DNA of 64,000 nucleotides, from NCBI GenBank assembly GCA_943787925.1, contig CALSOH010000001.1:372001-436000 (forward strand), read 5' to 3'. The translations under genes were made by a program, and so were the position numbers. Positions 27,223-34,620 of this stretch are shown here, one piece after another. The notes beneath the pieces are model-generated. The model saw only the letters and a program-made list of their open reading frames with translations, was not told the origin of the DNA and searched no databases. This DNA is from TMED14 sp003507115. Its GTDB lineage: Bacteria > Bacteroidota > Bacteroidia > Flavobacteriales > Schleiferiaceae. Position 1 is the stretch's first letter, and each line of letters opens with the position of its first letter.

Positions 27223-27240
27223 AGGTGACAAATATCACCT
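27223..27240. promoter_or_regulatory. AGGTGA-N6-TCACCT palindrome upstream of OsmC
   Basis: Perfect 6-bp arms around CAAATA, containing GTGA-N6-TCAC as in Crp/Fnr-family sites. It lies 14-31 nt upstream of the OsmC ATG, overlapping the likely promoter. Confidence 0.45.
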
Positions 27241-27292
27241 TTATTTATGGGAGTATTGAGGGCGTTTCGCGCGGGTCCATGGCCCCTGTTGC

Positions 27293-28339
27293 TCAAGCTA
27301 GGACGATCTTCTTTTCTTGGGGAGACGTCACCCGGCCGATGGGCGAGGCATGCACGCCTTCCGCGCGCAGGAGGTCCTCCACGGCTTCTTGCGCCTCCGG
27401 CGCAACGGCCAGCAATAGGCCCCCGCTGGTTTGGGGGTCAAAAAGCACAAACAATTGTTCCCCGCTTACCGCACCGCAATCGCCGTAGTAAGTCACATAG
27501 TTCTTGGTCGTTCCCTGAGGCATGCAGCCCACCGCATACAGGTCGGCCAGGCGCACTTTGTCGTAAGTCGGGATCCGAGCATAATCCAGCTCCGCACTCG
27601 TGCCGGATGCCGAAAGCATCTCGTGCAAATGTCCCGCTAAGCCAAAACCCGTGACATCCGTCATCGCGTGGACCCCATTTGGAAGTTTGGCGCCTACCGC
27701 GTTCAGGGTGGACATGGTTTGTAATCCCCACGTGTGATCTGCCTTGGTGGCCAATCCTTTTTTCATGGCCGTGGCCACAATGCCAATGCCCAAGGGCTTG
27801 GTGAGGTAGAGCAGGTCGCCGGGCTGAGCGCCGCCGTTGGTCTTTAAGGCATCGCGACGGCATCGGCCGGTAACCGCTAAACCAAAAATGGGCTGCGGCA
27901 CATCGATGCTGTGTCCGCCTGCCAGGGGTATCCCTGCCTTGGTGCAGGTGTCCCGTGCGCCGGCGAGGACTTGGCCCGCCATAGCAGCGGGAAGTTTGTC
28001 CAAGGGCCAGCAGAGGATGGCCAGGGCCATGTCGGGGGTGGCACCCATGGCATAGACGTCGCTAATCGCATTCGCCGCGGCAATCTGCCCGAATTCAAAC
28101 GCATCGTCCACAATGGGTGTAAAGAAGTCCGTGGTATGCACCAACACGTCTCCATTTCCTAGGTCCATCACCGCGGCATCTTCGTTGGCTTCGTGCCCAA
28201 AGAGCAGAGTGGGCCAGGATTGATCCGGATTGAACCCAGACGCCCCGATGACCTCCCGCAATACGTTGGGGGCAATCTTGCATCCACAGCCCGAACCTGG
28301 GTTGAAGCTAGTTAGGGCTGGGCGCGTCGCTGAATCCAT
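27293..28339 (-). CDS. selD: Selenide, water dikinase (selenophosphate synthase)
   Basis: A 348-residue enzyme that makes selenophosphate from selenide and ATP. C18 and C20-K21 (GSGCGCKIAP) are the catalytic Cys and Lys; the position that is Sec in some organisms is encoded as Cys here. DVYAMGATPDMALAI, GGHSIDVPQPIFGLAVTGRC and DVTGFGLAGHL are conserved ATP-site motifs. Its start overlaps the end of mnmH by 28 bp, so the selenophosphate feeds the neighbouring tRNA 2-selenouridine synthase. It is the full-length family size. Confidence 0.95.
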   Translation of the reverse strand: MDSATRPALTSFNPGSGCGCKIAPNVLREVIGASGFNPDQSWPTLLFGHEANEDAAVMDLGNGDVLVHTTDFFTPIVDDAFEFGQIAAANAISDVYAMGATPDMALAILCWPLDKLPAAMAGQVLAGARDTCTKAGIPLAGGHSIDVPQPIFGLAVTGRCRRDALKTNGGAQPGDLLYLTKPLGIGIVATAMKKGLATKADHTWGLQTMSTLNAVGAKLPNGVHAMTDVTGFGLAGHLHEMLSASGTSAELDYARIPTYDKVRLADLYAVGCMPQGTTKNYVTYYGDCGAVSGEQLFVLFDPQTSGGLLLAVAPEAQEAVEDLLRAEGVHASPIGRVTSPQEKKIVLA

Positions 28340-29326
28340 GTTTGTAGGGTCGTTTGGGTCTCGCGAAGGATCTTCTCCGCGGATTCCGCAAAAGTACAGT
28401 CCGTGGCATCGACCTGGGCGAGGATGTAGTCCTGGCGTTTGGCCATGCTTTCGGAATAGGTTCGGTCGTAGTATTGGAGCGCAAGGTCCGCCGCGCTGCG
28501 CAAGTCACCTGCATACACAGCGTCCATGGCCCACTGGGCATTTTGGTGGCCTAGGCGTTTGGCAATCTTGGGAAAAACGGCCGCCAGGTCTTCGCGGCTG
28601 GCTTGTCCATAGAGTGCCACCAAGTGGTCCAATCGGTTCTCGCGAGAGCGCTGGGCGATGATAAGCGGTGCCTCCTTTTTTCGGTCAAAGAACCCGTGTT
28701 GAAGCCAGATGCGTCCTATGGATCGGCTTTCATCCTCGATCCACCAAGCTTGGTGGGGGTCGAGTCCTTGAATGCACTGGGCGCCGTCGTTTTCAAATTG
28801 CTCATTGGTGGGCTGATCGTCCTCCCCAACGTGGCCAAAAGCGGACCCTTTATGGTGGGCCAAGCCTTCCAGATCCAGCACCTGGGCCTGCGAGGCCATA
28901 TGCCGGAGGATTTCGGTCTTGCCACTACCGGTAAGTCCGCTGAGCACCACCCAGGGGTGGTCGCCGCACCAGCTATCCAATACCCGCCCGCGGTAAGCCT
29001 TGTAGCCGCCCTCCCAGCGCTTCACCGCATGTCCCGCGGTCTGCAAGAGCCAGGCGACGGACTGAGAACGCATGCCGCCGCGCCAACAGTAGACTTCCAG
29101 AGGGCCCTCCGCCGCGTGATGGTCTGCCTGCGCCACGAGGTCGGCCATTTTGGGTCCGACCAGGGAGAGGCCCAGGCGAATAGCTTCCGCCTTGGCCCTT
29201 TTCCTTGTAGCAAATGCCCACTTGGGCCCGCTCGTCGTCGCTGAAGAGGGGCATGGACAAAGCGCCTGGCGCATGGCCATGGGCGAACTCACTGGGGCTT
29301 CGAACATCCAAAAGGGGCATGGCCAC
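28312..29326 (-). pseudogene. mnmH: tRNA 2-selenouridine synthase, interrupted by one frameshift
   Basis: This enzyme replaces the 2-thio group of tRNA wobble uridine with selenium. The N-terminal rhodanese (MAMPLLDVRSPSEFAHGHAP to ICYKEKGQ) is in one frame and the rest in another. The shift lies near 29205, in GGGCCAAGGCGGAAGC. Past it come AIRLGLSLVGPKMADLV, the rhodanese catalytic Cys in VYCWRGGMRS, the P-loop GLTGSGKT and the C-terminal helices. Joined, the product would be ~338 residues, normal for MnmH. The first Met of the correct frame is at 29326. One missing or extra base would restore it, so an assembly error is as likely as a true mutation. Confidence 0.8.
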
Positions 29327-29342
29327 AAGGTACGAATGCCCC

Positions 29343-29350
29343 TATCTTTG
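29343..29350 (+). promoter_or_regulatory. -7 box TATCTTTG close to a start codon
   Basis: Exact match to TAnnTTTG in the 28-bp divergent gap between mnmH and the coiled-coil lipoprotein gene. It ends 4 nt before the ATG at 29355, which would give a near-leaderless mRNA. Confidence 0.5.
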
Positions 29351-29354
29351 ACTC

Positions 29355-29777
29355 ATGCGCTACGTGGCCCTTTTGTCGGTTTTTTTCTTGGTTTCGGCCT
29401 GTTTGGTGCCGAAAAAGGAATTGCTCTTTGCCCAAACCCAAGTTGTGCGCCTGCAATCGGACAGTTTGGCCTTTGAACAACGCTTGCTGACGGCGCAAGG
29501 CACCATGGGAAATACCCAAGGTCAGCTCGAGGAGCTGCAGAAGAGCTACGAAGAGGTTTCCAACCAGCTCGACAACGCCGAGGCCACCCTTCAAGTGGTT
29601 TCACGCGAACTCGATAGCCTGCAGCTGCGTCACAAGGAAGTCAGCGTGGCCCGCGATGTGTGGCGCATCGAGGCCCTGCGCGCGAAGCGCCGAATGGAGC
29701 GCGCGGAGTTTGTCCGCGACAGCGTATCGACGGTCTTGCTCAACTACAAGTCGTCCGCGTCAAAGCCCAAGAAATAA
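29355..29777 (+). CDS. Small coiled-coil lipoprotein
   Basis: A 140-residue protein with a lipoprotein signal (LLSVFFLVSAC, Cys at 16). From about residue 28 it is one long amphipathic helix with heptad-like repeats (LQSDSLAFEQRLL, QLEELQKSYEEVSNQLDNAE), then a basic tail with KPKK. It may be a periplasmic spacer or scaffold anchored in the outer membrane; I cannot name a family. It is convergent with the NlpC/P60 gene, and the two stop codons touch. Confidence 0.65.
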   Translation: MRYVALLSVFFLVSACLVPKKELLFAQTQVVRLQSDSLAFEQRLLTAQGTMGNTQGQLEELQKSYEEVSNQLDNAEATLQVVSRELDSLQLRHKEVSVARDVWRIEALRAKRRMERAEFVRDSVSTVLLNYKSSASKPKK

Positions 29778-30560
29778 TTAGAAATGCGTCTTAATCAGGC
29801 GCAATTTGTGGGTGTGCTTGCCCAGCTCCGCATTGTAGATGCCGGTGCTATCGAGTCCATCCATTCGGACTGAACCGCTGGCATGTAAAATGCGGTTTTC
29901 GCGCACATAGATGCCGACGTGCACGATTTGGCCTGCTTCATTGTCAAAGAACACCAAATCTCCGGCTTGGGCTTCGTCTAAGAAATCAAGGGTTCGGCCT
30001 TGCGTGGCTTGTTGGCTCGCATCACGGAGGAGTGAGAAACCGGTCAGCCGGTAGGCCATCTGCGTCAAACCACTGCAGTCAATACCAAAAGCACTTCGGC
30101 CACCCCAGAGGTAGGGCGCATTGGAGTAGAGGTAGGCATTGAGCAACAATTCTTCCCTGGTGCGCAACCGCTGGGCCGTTCGCCCCTGGAACAAGAAGGC
30201 TTCTGACCCGACTTGCAGTATTTGTTCCGCGGGCTGGTAAAAGGGCAACGGGGAACCGGCCACCACGGTGCGGGTGTGACTTGGGGAATCATGCTCAATT
30301 AAATCCACCGCATCGCTCACCAAGGCTTGAGGTTCATCCACGAGACGTCGATAGGATTCGTGGGTGATGCCTTGAATTTGACGGTCCAATACCCAACCCA
30401 TATAGCCGTCGTGGCCCAAGCGGATATGGGTCCATTCATTCTTGCGATCCACGATTTCAAAGGCTTCTCCAAACAGCGCCTGGTTCACCATTTCTGCGCG
30501 GTGGCTGGGTTCGGCACGCATGGGTGCCAAGCTGTAGAGGGAAAAGCCGTGGGTGCTCAA
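29778..30560 (-). CDS. NlpC/P60 (C40) peptidase with N-terminal SH3-like domain
   Basis: A 260-residue cysteine peptidase that probably cleaves cell-wall peptides. Residues ~5-75 form a bacterial SH3-like domain, ~80-135 a linking domain, and ~140-260 the NlpC/P60 fold with C162 (FGIDCSGLTQMAY), H214 (GQIVHVGIYV) and H226 (RILHASGSV). No signal peptide is visible, so it may work on imported muropeptides in the cytoplasm, as YkfC-like enzymes do, but export by another route cannot be excluded. Its start overlaps the thiolase stop by 4 bp. Confidence 0.85.
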   Translation of the reverse strand: MSTHGFSLYSLAPMRAEPSHRAEMVNQALFGEAFEIVDRKNEWTHIRLGHDGYMGWVLDRQIQGITHESYRRLVDEPQALVSDAVDLIEHDSPSHTRTVVAGSPLPFYQPAEQILQVGSEAFLFQGRTAQRLRTREELLLNAYLYSNAPYLWGGRSAFGIDCSGLTQMAYRLTGFSLLRDASQQATQGRTLDFLDEAQAGDLVFFDNEAGQIVHVGIYVRENRILHASGSVRMDGLDSTGIYNAELGKHTHKLRLIKTHF

Positions 30561-31738
30561 TGCAATCGTTCAAGAATCATGGCCGATGCCCCACCTCCAC
30601 CGTTGCAGATGCCGGCACCGCCGTACTGCGCTTGGTTTTGCTGGAGAACGTGCAGCAAAGTAACAATAATTCGTGCACCGCTGCATCCTAGGGGATGACC
30701 TAGAGAAACGGCGCCGCCATTCACGTTGCAGGTAGCCGGATCAATGCCCAAGAGGTCCATGTTTACTAACCCGACGACGGAGAAGGCTTCGTTCAATTCC
30801 CAGTAAGCAATGTCCCGAACTTCCAAGCCTGCCTTGGCGAGGGCCTTGGGCACGGCCTTGGCCGGGGCGGTCGTGAACCACTCAGGCTCGTGGGCGGCAT
30901 CTGCGGTACCGGCAATGCGGGCCAAGGGTGTCAGTCCCAATTCCGCTGCTTTTTCGGCAGACATGAGGACGAGGGCCGCTGCACCGTCGTTCAATGTCGA
31001 GGCATTGGCCGCCGTAACCGTACCGTCTTTGGTAAACGCGGGGCGGAGTGTAGGCACCTTATCGCGCAGGATGTTGGTGTATTCCTCGTCGCGGTCGACC
31101 ACCGTGGTGGTGCCGCGGCGGTCCGTGATTTCAATCGAAATCACTTCTTCGCTGAATTTGCCGGCTTCCCAGGCTGCTGCGCTGCGGTCGTAGGACTGCA
31201 GGGCAAAGGCATCTTGCTCTTCGCGGCTGTAATCGTGTTCTTTGGCACAGCGGTCCGCGCATACACCCATCACTTGCTGGTCGTAGACATTGATCAGACC
31301 ATCTTTGGTTAGGCCGTCCACCAGCTGGGTGTCGCCAAATTTGAATCCAGCACGGCTGTTGGGTAGGTAGTGGGGTACTTGGCTCATGTTCTCCATGCCG
31401 CCGGCTACGGCGATGTCGACGTCACCGACCCGAATGGCATTCGCGGCCAATGCAATGGCTTTCATGCCAGACGCACAGACCTTATTCACCGTGGTGCAAG
31501 GCACGTCCTGGCTCAAACCTCCTGCGAGGGCTGCTTGTCGGGCAGGTGCCTGGCCCAAATTAGCTTGGAGTACACTCCCCATGAAGACCTCTTGAACTAG
31601 CTTCGGGTCCAGGTTGATTTTAGCCAATGCGCCATGGATCGCTTTGCCGCCTAATTCGGTGGCAGGGATGGAGGACAGGGCGCCTTGGAAGCGGCCAATG
31701 GGGGTACGAACGGCGGAAACGATGACGACGTCTTTCAT
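30557..31738 (-). CDS. Acetyl-CoA C-acyltransferase (thiolase)
   Basis: A 393-residue cytoplasmic thiolase. C88 (VNKVCASGMKAI) is the acyl-accepting Cys; SLGHPLGCSGARI holds the catalytic His; CNGGGGASAMIL is the C-terminal Cys motif. It makes or cleaves acetoacetyl-CoA or longer 3-ketoacyl-CoA; the sequence does not separate degradative from biosynthetic roles. ATG at 31738 (MKDVVIVSAVRTPIG) is the standard start, 9 nt inside the open frame. It is upstream of the C40 peptidase with a 4-bp overlap, a pair with no obvious functional link. Confidence 0.92.
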   Translation of the reverse strand: MKDVVIVSAVRTPIGRFQGALSSIPATELGGKAIHGALAKINLDPKLVQEVFMGSVLQANLGQAPARQAALAGGLSQDVPCTTVNKVCASGMKAIALAANAIRVGDVDIAVAGGMENMSQVPHYLPNSRAGFKFGDTQLVDGLTKDGLINVYDQQVMGVCADRCAKEHDYSREEQDAFALQSYDRSAAAWEAGKFSEEVISIEITDRRGTTTVVDRDEEYTNILRDKVPTLRPAFTKDGTVTAANASTLNDGAAALVLMSAEKAAELGLTPLARIAGTADAAHEPEWFTTAPAKAVPKALAKAGLEVRDIAYWELNEAFSVVGLVNMDLLGIDPATCNVNGGAVSLGHPLGCSGARIIVTLLHVLQQNQAQYGGAGICNGGGGASAMILERLH

Positions 31739-31892
31739 GGGAATCAAGGGGGTTGTGTTTACTCGACGAAGATACAGGTCGATGCCCTCTGGGTGGAGCG
31801 TTGATTTTATTCATGGGCGGCAGAATTCGTTATGACCAAGCCGAATTTTCATGTATTTTCGCAGCCCTAATTCAGTCTATCTGTATTTACCC

Positions 31893-31979
31893 GGTGAGGT
31901 GGGTGAGAGGCTGAAACCACCAGTTTGCTAAACTGGCGTACGGGAAACTGTACCGCGGGTTCGAATCCCGCCCTCACCG
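31893..31979 (+). tRNA. tRNA-Ser (anticodon GCT)
   Basis: Class II tRNA with acceptor GGTGAGG/CCTCACC, anticodon loop TTGCTAA (GCT), a long variable arm and GGTTCGAATCC T-arm. CCA is not encoded. A TATTTTCG near-match -7 box lies at 31854-31861. Confidence 0.95.
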
Positions 31980-31987
31980 CGAAAGAA

Positions 31988-32020
31988 AAAACCCGCAGCG
32001 AACGCTGCGGGTTTTTTGTT
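31988..32020 (+). terminator. Terminator after tRNA-Ser(GCT)
   Basis: AAACCCGCAGCG and CGCTGCGGGTTT form a 12-bp stem with a 2-nt loop, followed by a T-rich run. It lies 9 nt after the tRNA and before the convergent GH16 gene. Confidence 0.9.
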
Positions 32021-32072
32021 TTCAATCCTGCCTCCGTCTGGAACATGCGAGCGAAGGAATGCACTCACGCCC

Positions 32073-33182
32073 TTAAGGCTGGAACACGCGGATGTAATCT
32101 ACCGCCATGCGTTGCGGGAAAGTAGTTTGGGAATTGGGACTACCGGGCCAAATGCCCCCCACAGCCACATTGAAAATGAAGTAGAAGGGTTCGTGAAACT
32201 CCGTCTTATCGGAGCCGGTAATATCCAAGGTGTAATAGCGCACGTCATCGCGGTACCATTTGATGGAGTTCGCATCCCAAATAATGGAGTAGACATGGAA
32301 TTCGTTCTGGTAGGAACTGCCGTTGGGAACGACAATGGACCCACCGGTGTAGGCATGGTTTCCATTGCTGGACCAATGTCCGGTGCCGTGGATGCGCTCA
32401 TCGCCTTGGTTCGGGGTACTGCCCCCTGTCATTTCCATGATGTCAATTTCCCCGCAAGAAGGCCAACCTACCGTGGAGATATTTTCTCCGAGCATCCAGA
32501 GTGCCGGCCACAGACCCTGCCCCGATGGCAAGGCGGCCCGAATGTCAATGCGCCCATATTTAAACGAGCGCTTCCCTTTCGTAATCATTCGGGACGACGT
32601 GTATTGAAAGCCCCCAAAGGTTTCTTCTTTGGCCGTAATGAGTAAACTTCCGTTGAGGAGAGTGGTATTTTCTGCTCGGTAGTATTCCAATTCATTGTTC
32701 CCCCAGCCCCAATTTCCGTTGCCGATTTCAAAGGTCCAATCGTCGCTCAAGGCCGTCGAGTCAAATTCATCGTTCCAAACCAAGGTGTAGCCTGGATAGC
32801 TCATGGGTGTACTATATCCTGTGGTGGGCACCAGTGGGGTTTGGTTCACAAGTTCGATGTGGATGGTATCCCACACTTCGACGTAAATATCAAATGTGCT
32901 GTGGGCACGAATACGTACTGGATAGTCCCCCGTCTGGGTAAACTGATGTGCGAACTGTCCACTGGGTTCATTGAGCAATACCGCATCAGGGTCTTGACCC
33001 AGCTTAAGTGTGAAATAATTGCTCGCATCCGCGGTGACAGTGATGTCCACTAAGCCAGCTGTTTGAGTAGAAGCCACAATGGTATAGGCCAAATTTTTGG
33101 GTGCATTCGCCGAAGGGCCTTCGGTTTCGCATCCCAAAAAAAGAAGCATGGTAAGGAATAAGATATGGGGAAGCTTGCTCAT
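32073..33182 (-). CDS. GH16 endo-beta-1,3-glucanase (laminarinase-like) lipoprotein
   Basis: A 369-residue lipoprotein (LFLGC, Cys 18) with a PKD-like N-terminal region (~25-120) and a GH16 catalytic domain. E245-I-D247-I-M-E250 (CGEIDIMEMTGG) is the nucleophile/acid triad. YTLVWNDEFD and GWGNNELEYY are typical of laminarinases (beta-1,3-glucanases). It sits at the outer membrane, cleaving laminarin-type chains for the SusC/D pair. A -7 box TATTTTTG lies 4 nt before the start, directly after a terminator hairpin, so it may have its own promoter. Confidence 0.9.
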   Translation of the reverse strand: MSKLPHILFLTMLLFLGCETEGPSANAPKNLAYTIVASTQTAGLVDITVTADASNYFTLKLGQDPDAVLLNEPSGQFAHQFTQTGDYPVRIRAHSTFDIYVEVWDTIHIELVNQTPLVPTTGYSTPMSYPGYTLVWNDEFDSTALSDDWTFEIGNGNWGWGNNELEYYRAENTTLLNGSLLITAKEETFGGFQYTSSRMITKGKRSFKYGRIDIRAALPSGQGLWPALWMLGENISTVGWPSCGEIDIMEMTGGSTPNQGDERIHGTGHWSSNGNHAYTGGSIVVPNGSSYQNEFHVYSIIWDANSIKWYRDDVRYYTLDITGSDKTEFHEPFYFIFNVAVGGIWPGSPNSQTTFPQRMAVDYIRVFQP

Positions 33183-33186
33183 GGGT

Positions 33187-33194
33187 CAAAAATA
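33187..33194 (-). promoter_or_regulatory. -7 box TATTTTTG of the GH16 gene
   Basis: Exact TAnnTTTG on the minus strand, ending 4 nt before the GH16 ATG (33182). It overlaps the T-rich tail of the hairpin at 33196-33219. Confidence 0.5.
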
Positions 33195-33195
33195 A

Positions 33196-33219
33196 AGTGG
33201 GCGGGATGTCCCGCCCACT
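33196..33219 (-). terminator. Hairpin between PKD lipoprotein and GH16 genes
   Basis: AGTGGGCGGGA and TCCCGCCCACT form a perfect 11-bp stem with a 2-nt loop, with a TTATTTTT tract on the minus strand. It probably ends or weakens read-through from the SusCD transcript. Confidence 0.75.
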
Positions 33220-33241
33220 GTGAATTAAAAAATTCGGAATG

Positions 33242-34582
33242 TTATTCCTGCTTGATATTGTCTACGTGGAAGGTCCCTGCGTTGGGAACGGTCCATCCGG
33301 GGAAAATGACTACCCGGTCGTACAAGGTGCCTACGCCACTGAGGTCAAACGTCAATTCGGTCCAAGCTTGGGCTACGGTCACAGGTTGATCGATCTCCAC
33401 AAACTGACTGGGTGCAGCCTTGTCTTCCAACTTGAGGCGGAAGGTACCCGTATCGGGGGCCCACACCATCAATTTGATTTGATCCGCTGTACTAAAGTCC
33501 AACTTGGCGTCCAAATCGACGAACAAGCCCGCCCACGTTTCATTGCCATGCACGGTCGTCAGGACAGTAGCGCTCGTATTCGCTCCCGAGGCATCCGGAT
33601 TGGCACCAATGCTGTAAGTACTATTGCCAAACGTGGTGAAGGTGGGCTGCACCGTTTCAAAATCAATAGGCAAAGCATACGTGGTGGGCTGGGGGCCAGG
33701 ATCACTGATAAATCCTTCAGGAACTAAGCGGATGTACCAAGCCAAATCGGCATTTTTACTGTCCGTGTAGCGAAGGAAAATCTCATTGGTGTCAATGGAA
33801 ACGATTTTGTACGTCTGCACACCGGTCCAATATCCGATCATGGCATTTCCCGTGACCGTGATGGTCGTATCGGTCCCTTCGGTCAAGGTCCATGACTCAC
33901 CCAAAACATTGGGCGTGAAAGCCGTAAAATCACCTACGAGGCTCGCTGTGGTATCCGTGAAAGGAGCATCGCCCGCATGGGCGCTGTTGACGTAGATATC
34001 ACCATTGGTTACATGGTCAAAGCCAAAGCCCTGCAAATGGAACGTGTAGCGATCGTTGTACAATCCAGAACCGGCCTTTTCATTGGAACCGGCTGCCCAC
34101 CATTCAGGGTAGTCGCCTGCAGCGCCCGAGGGGTTGGGTCCTACACCCATATGTGCGGGACGGACCGAATCTACCGCCCAGGTCTTCGAAGAACCACCTG
34201 TAAGCAATTGGTAAATAGGGTTATTGATTAAGCTGGGGTCATCTTGAGCGATCACAATGTCTTGTGAACTGCTTGCACTACCGCCAGAGTTCTGTACGGT
34301 CAAGGTGACGGTGTACGTGCCTGCGAAGGGATAGCTGCTTGTGGCATTGGTCCCTTCACCAGTGGTGCCATTGCCGAAGTCCCAAGTGGCTTGCAACGTG
34401 GCATTGTTGGCGGTGAATTCGATTACGTTGGGATTTGTAGCCGAAGGCATGAAAGTAAATTCTGCGTCTTCAGCGGTAGGAGGGTCGCCCAAGGAAGGCT
34501 CCTTTTTACAGCCTACAGACACGAGGAGGGCCAGGGCGACGAGTGTCCAACCTTGGCGCCAGATGCGAGTGGGTGCATTCAT
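33242..34582 (-). CDS. PKD-domain outer-membrane lipoprotein (surface glycan-binding protein candidate)
   Basis: A 446-residue lipoprotein (ALLVSVGC, Cys ~25) next to SusD. Residues ~45-115 form a PKD domain (ATWDFGNGTTGEGTNATSSY). About 120-310 are a region with WAVDSVRPAHMGVGP and YNDRYTFHLQGFGF. The C-terminal ~150 residues form a jelly-roll resembling a carbohydrate-binding module (TWAGLFVDLDAKLDFS). Position after SusD fits a surface glycan-binding protein for the same polysaccharide. Start 34582 gives the lipoprotein signal. It lies about 38 nt from the SusD stop. Confidence 0.8.
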   Translation of the reverse strand: MNAPTRIWRQGWTLVALALLVSVGCKKEPSLGDPPTAEDAEFTFMPSATNPNVIEFTANNATLQATWDFGNGTTGEGTNATSSYPFAGTYTVTLTVQNSGGSASSSQDIVIAQDDPSLINNPIYQLLTGGSSKTWAVDSVRPAHMGVGPNPSGAAGDYPEWWAAGSNEKAGSGLYNDRYTFHLQGFGFDHVTNGDIYVNSAHAGDAPFTDTTASLVGDFTAFTPNVLGESWTLTEGTDTTITVTGNAMIGYWTGVQTYKIVSIDTNEIFLRYTDSKNADLAWYIRLVPEGFISDPGPQPTTYALPIDFETVQPTFTTFGNSTYSIGANPDASGANTSATVLTTVHGNETWAGLFVDLDAKLDFSTADQIKLMVWAPDTGTFRLKLEDKAAPSQFVEIDQPVTVAQAWTELTFDLSGVGTLYDRVVIFPGWTVPNAGTFHVDNIKQE

Positions 34583-34620
34583 GGTTTTTGATTTTGAGTT
34601 GATATGGAATAAAAAAACGT

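Noticed and set aside
28276..28290. Selenocysteine codon in selD
   Set aside because: The codon at the catalytic position is Cys, not TGA, and no Sec-insertion element is needed.
29195..29215. Programmed frameshift in mnmH
   Set aside because: There is no slippery heptamer or stimulatory structure that I can see, and other genes here carry similar single-base breaks.
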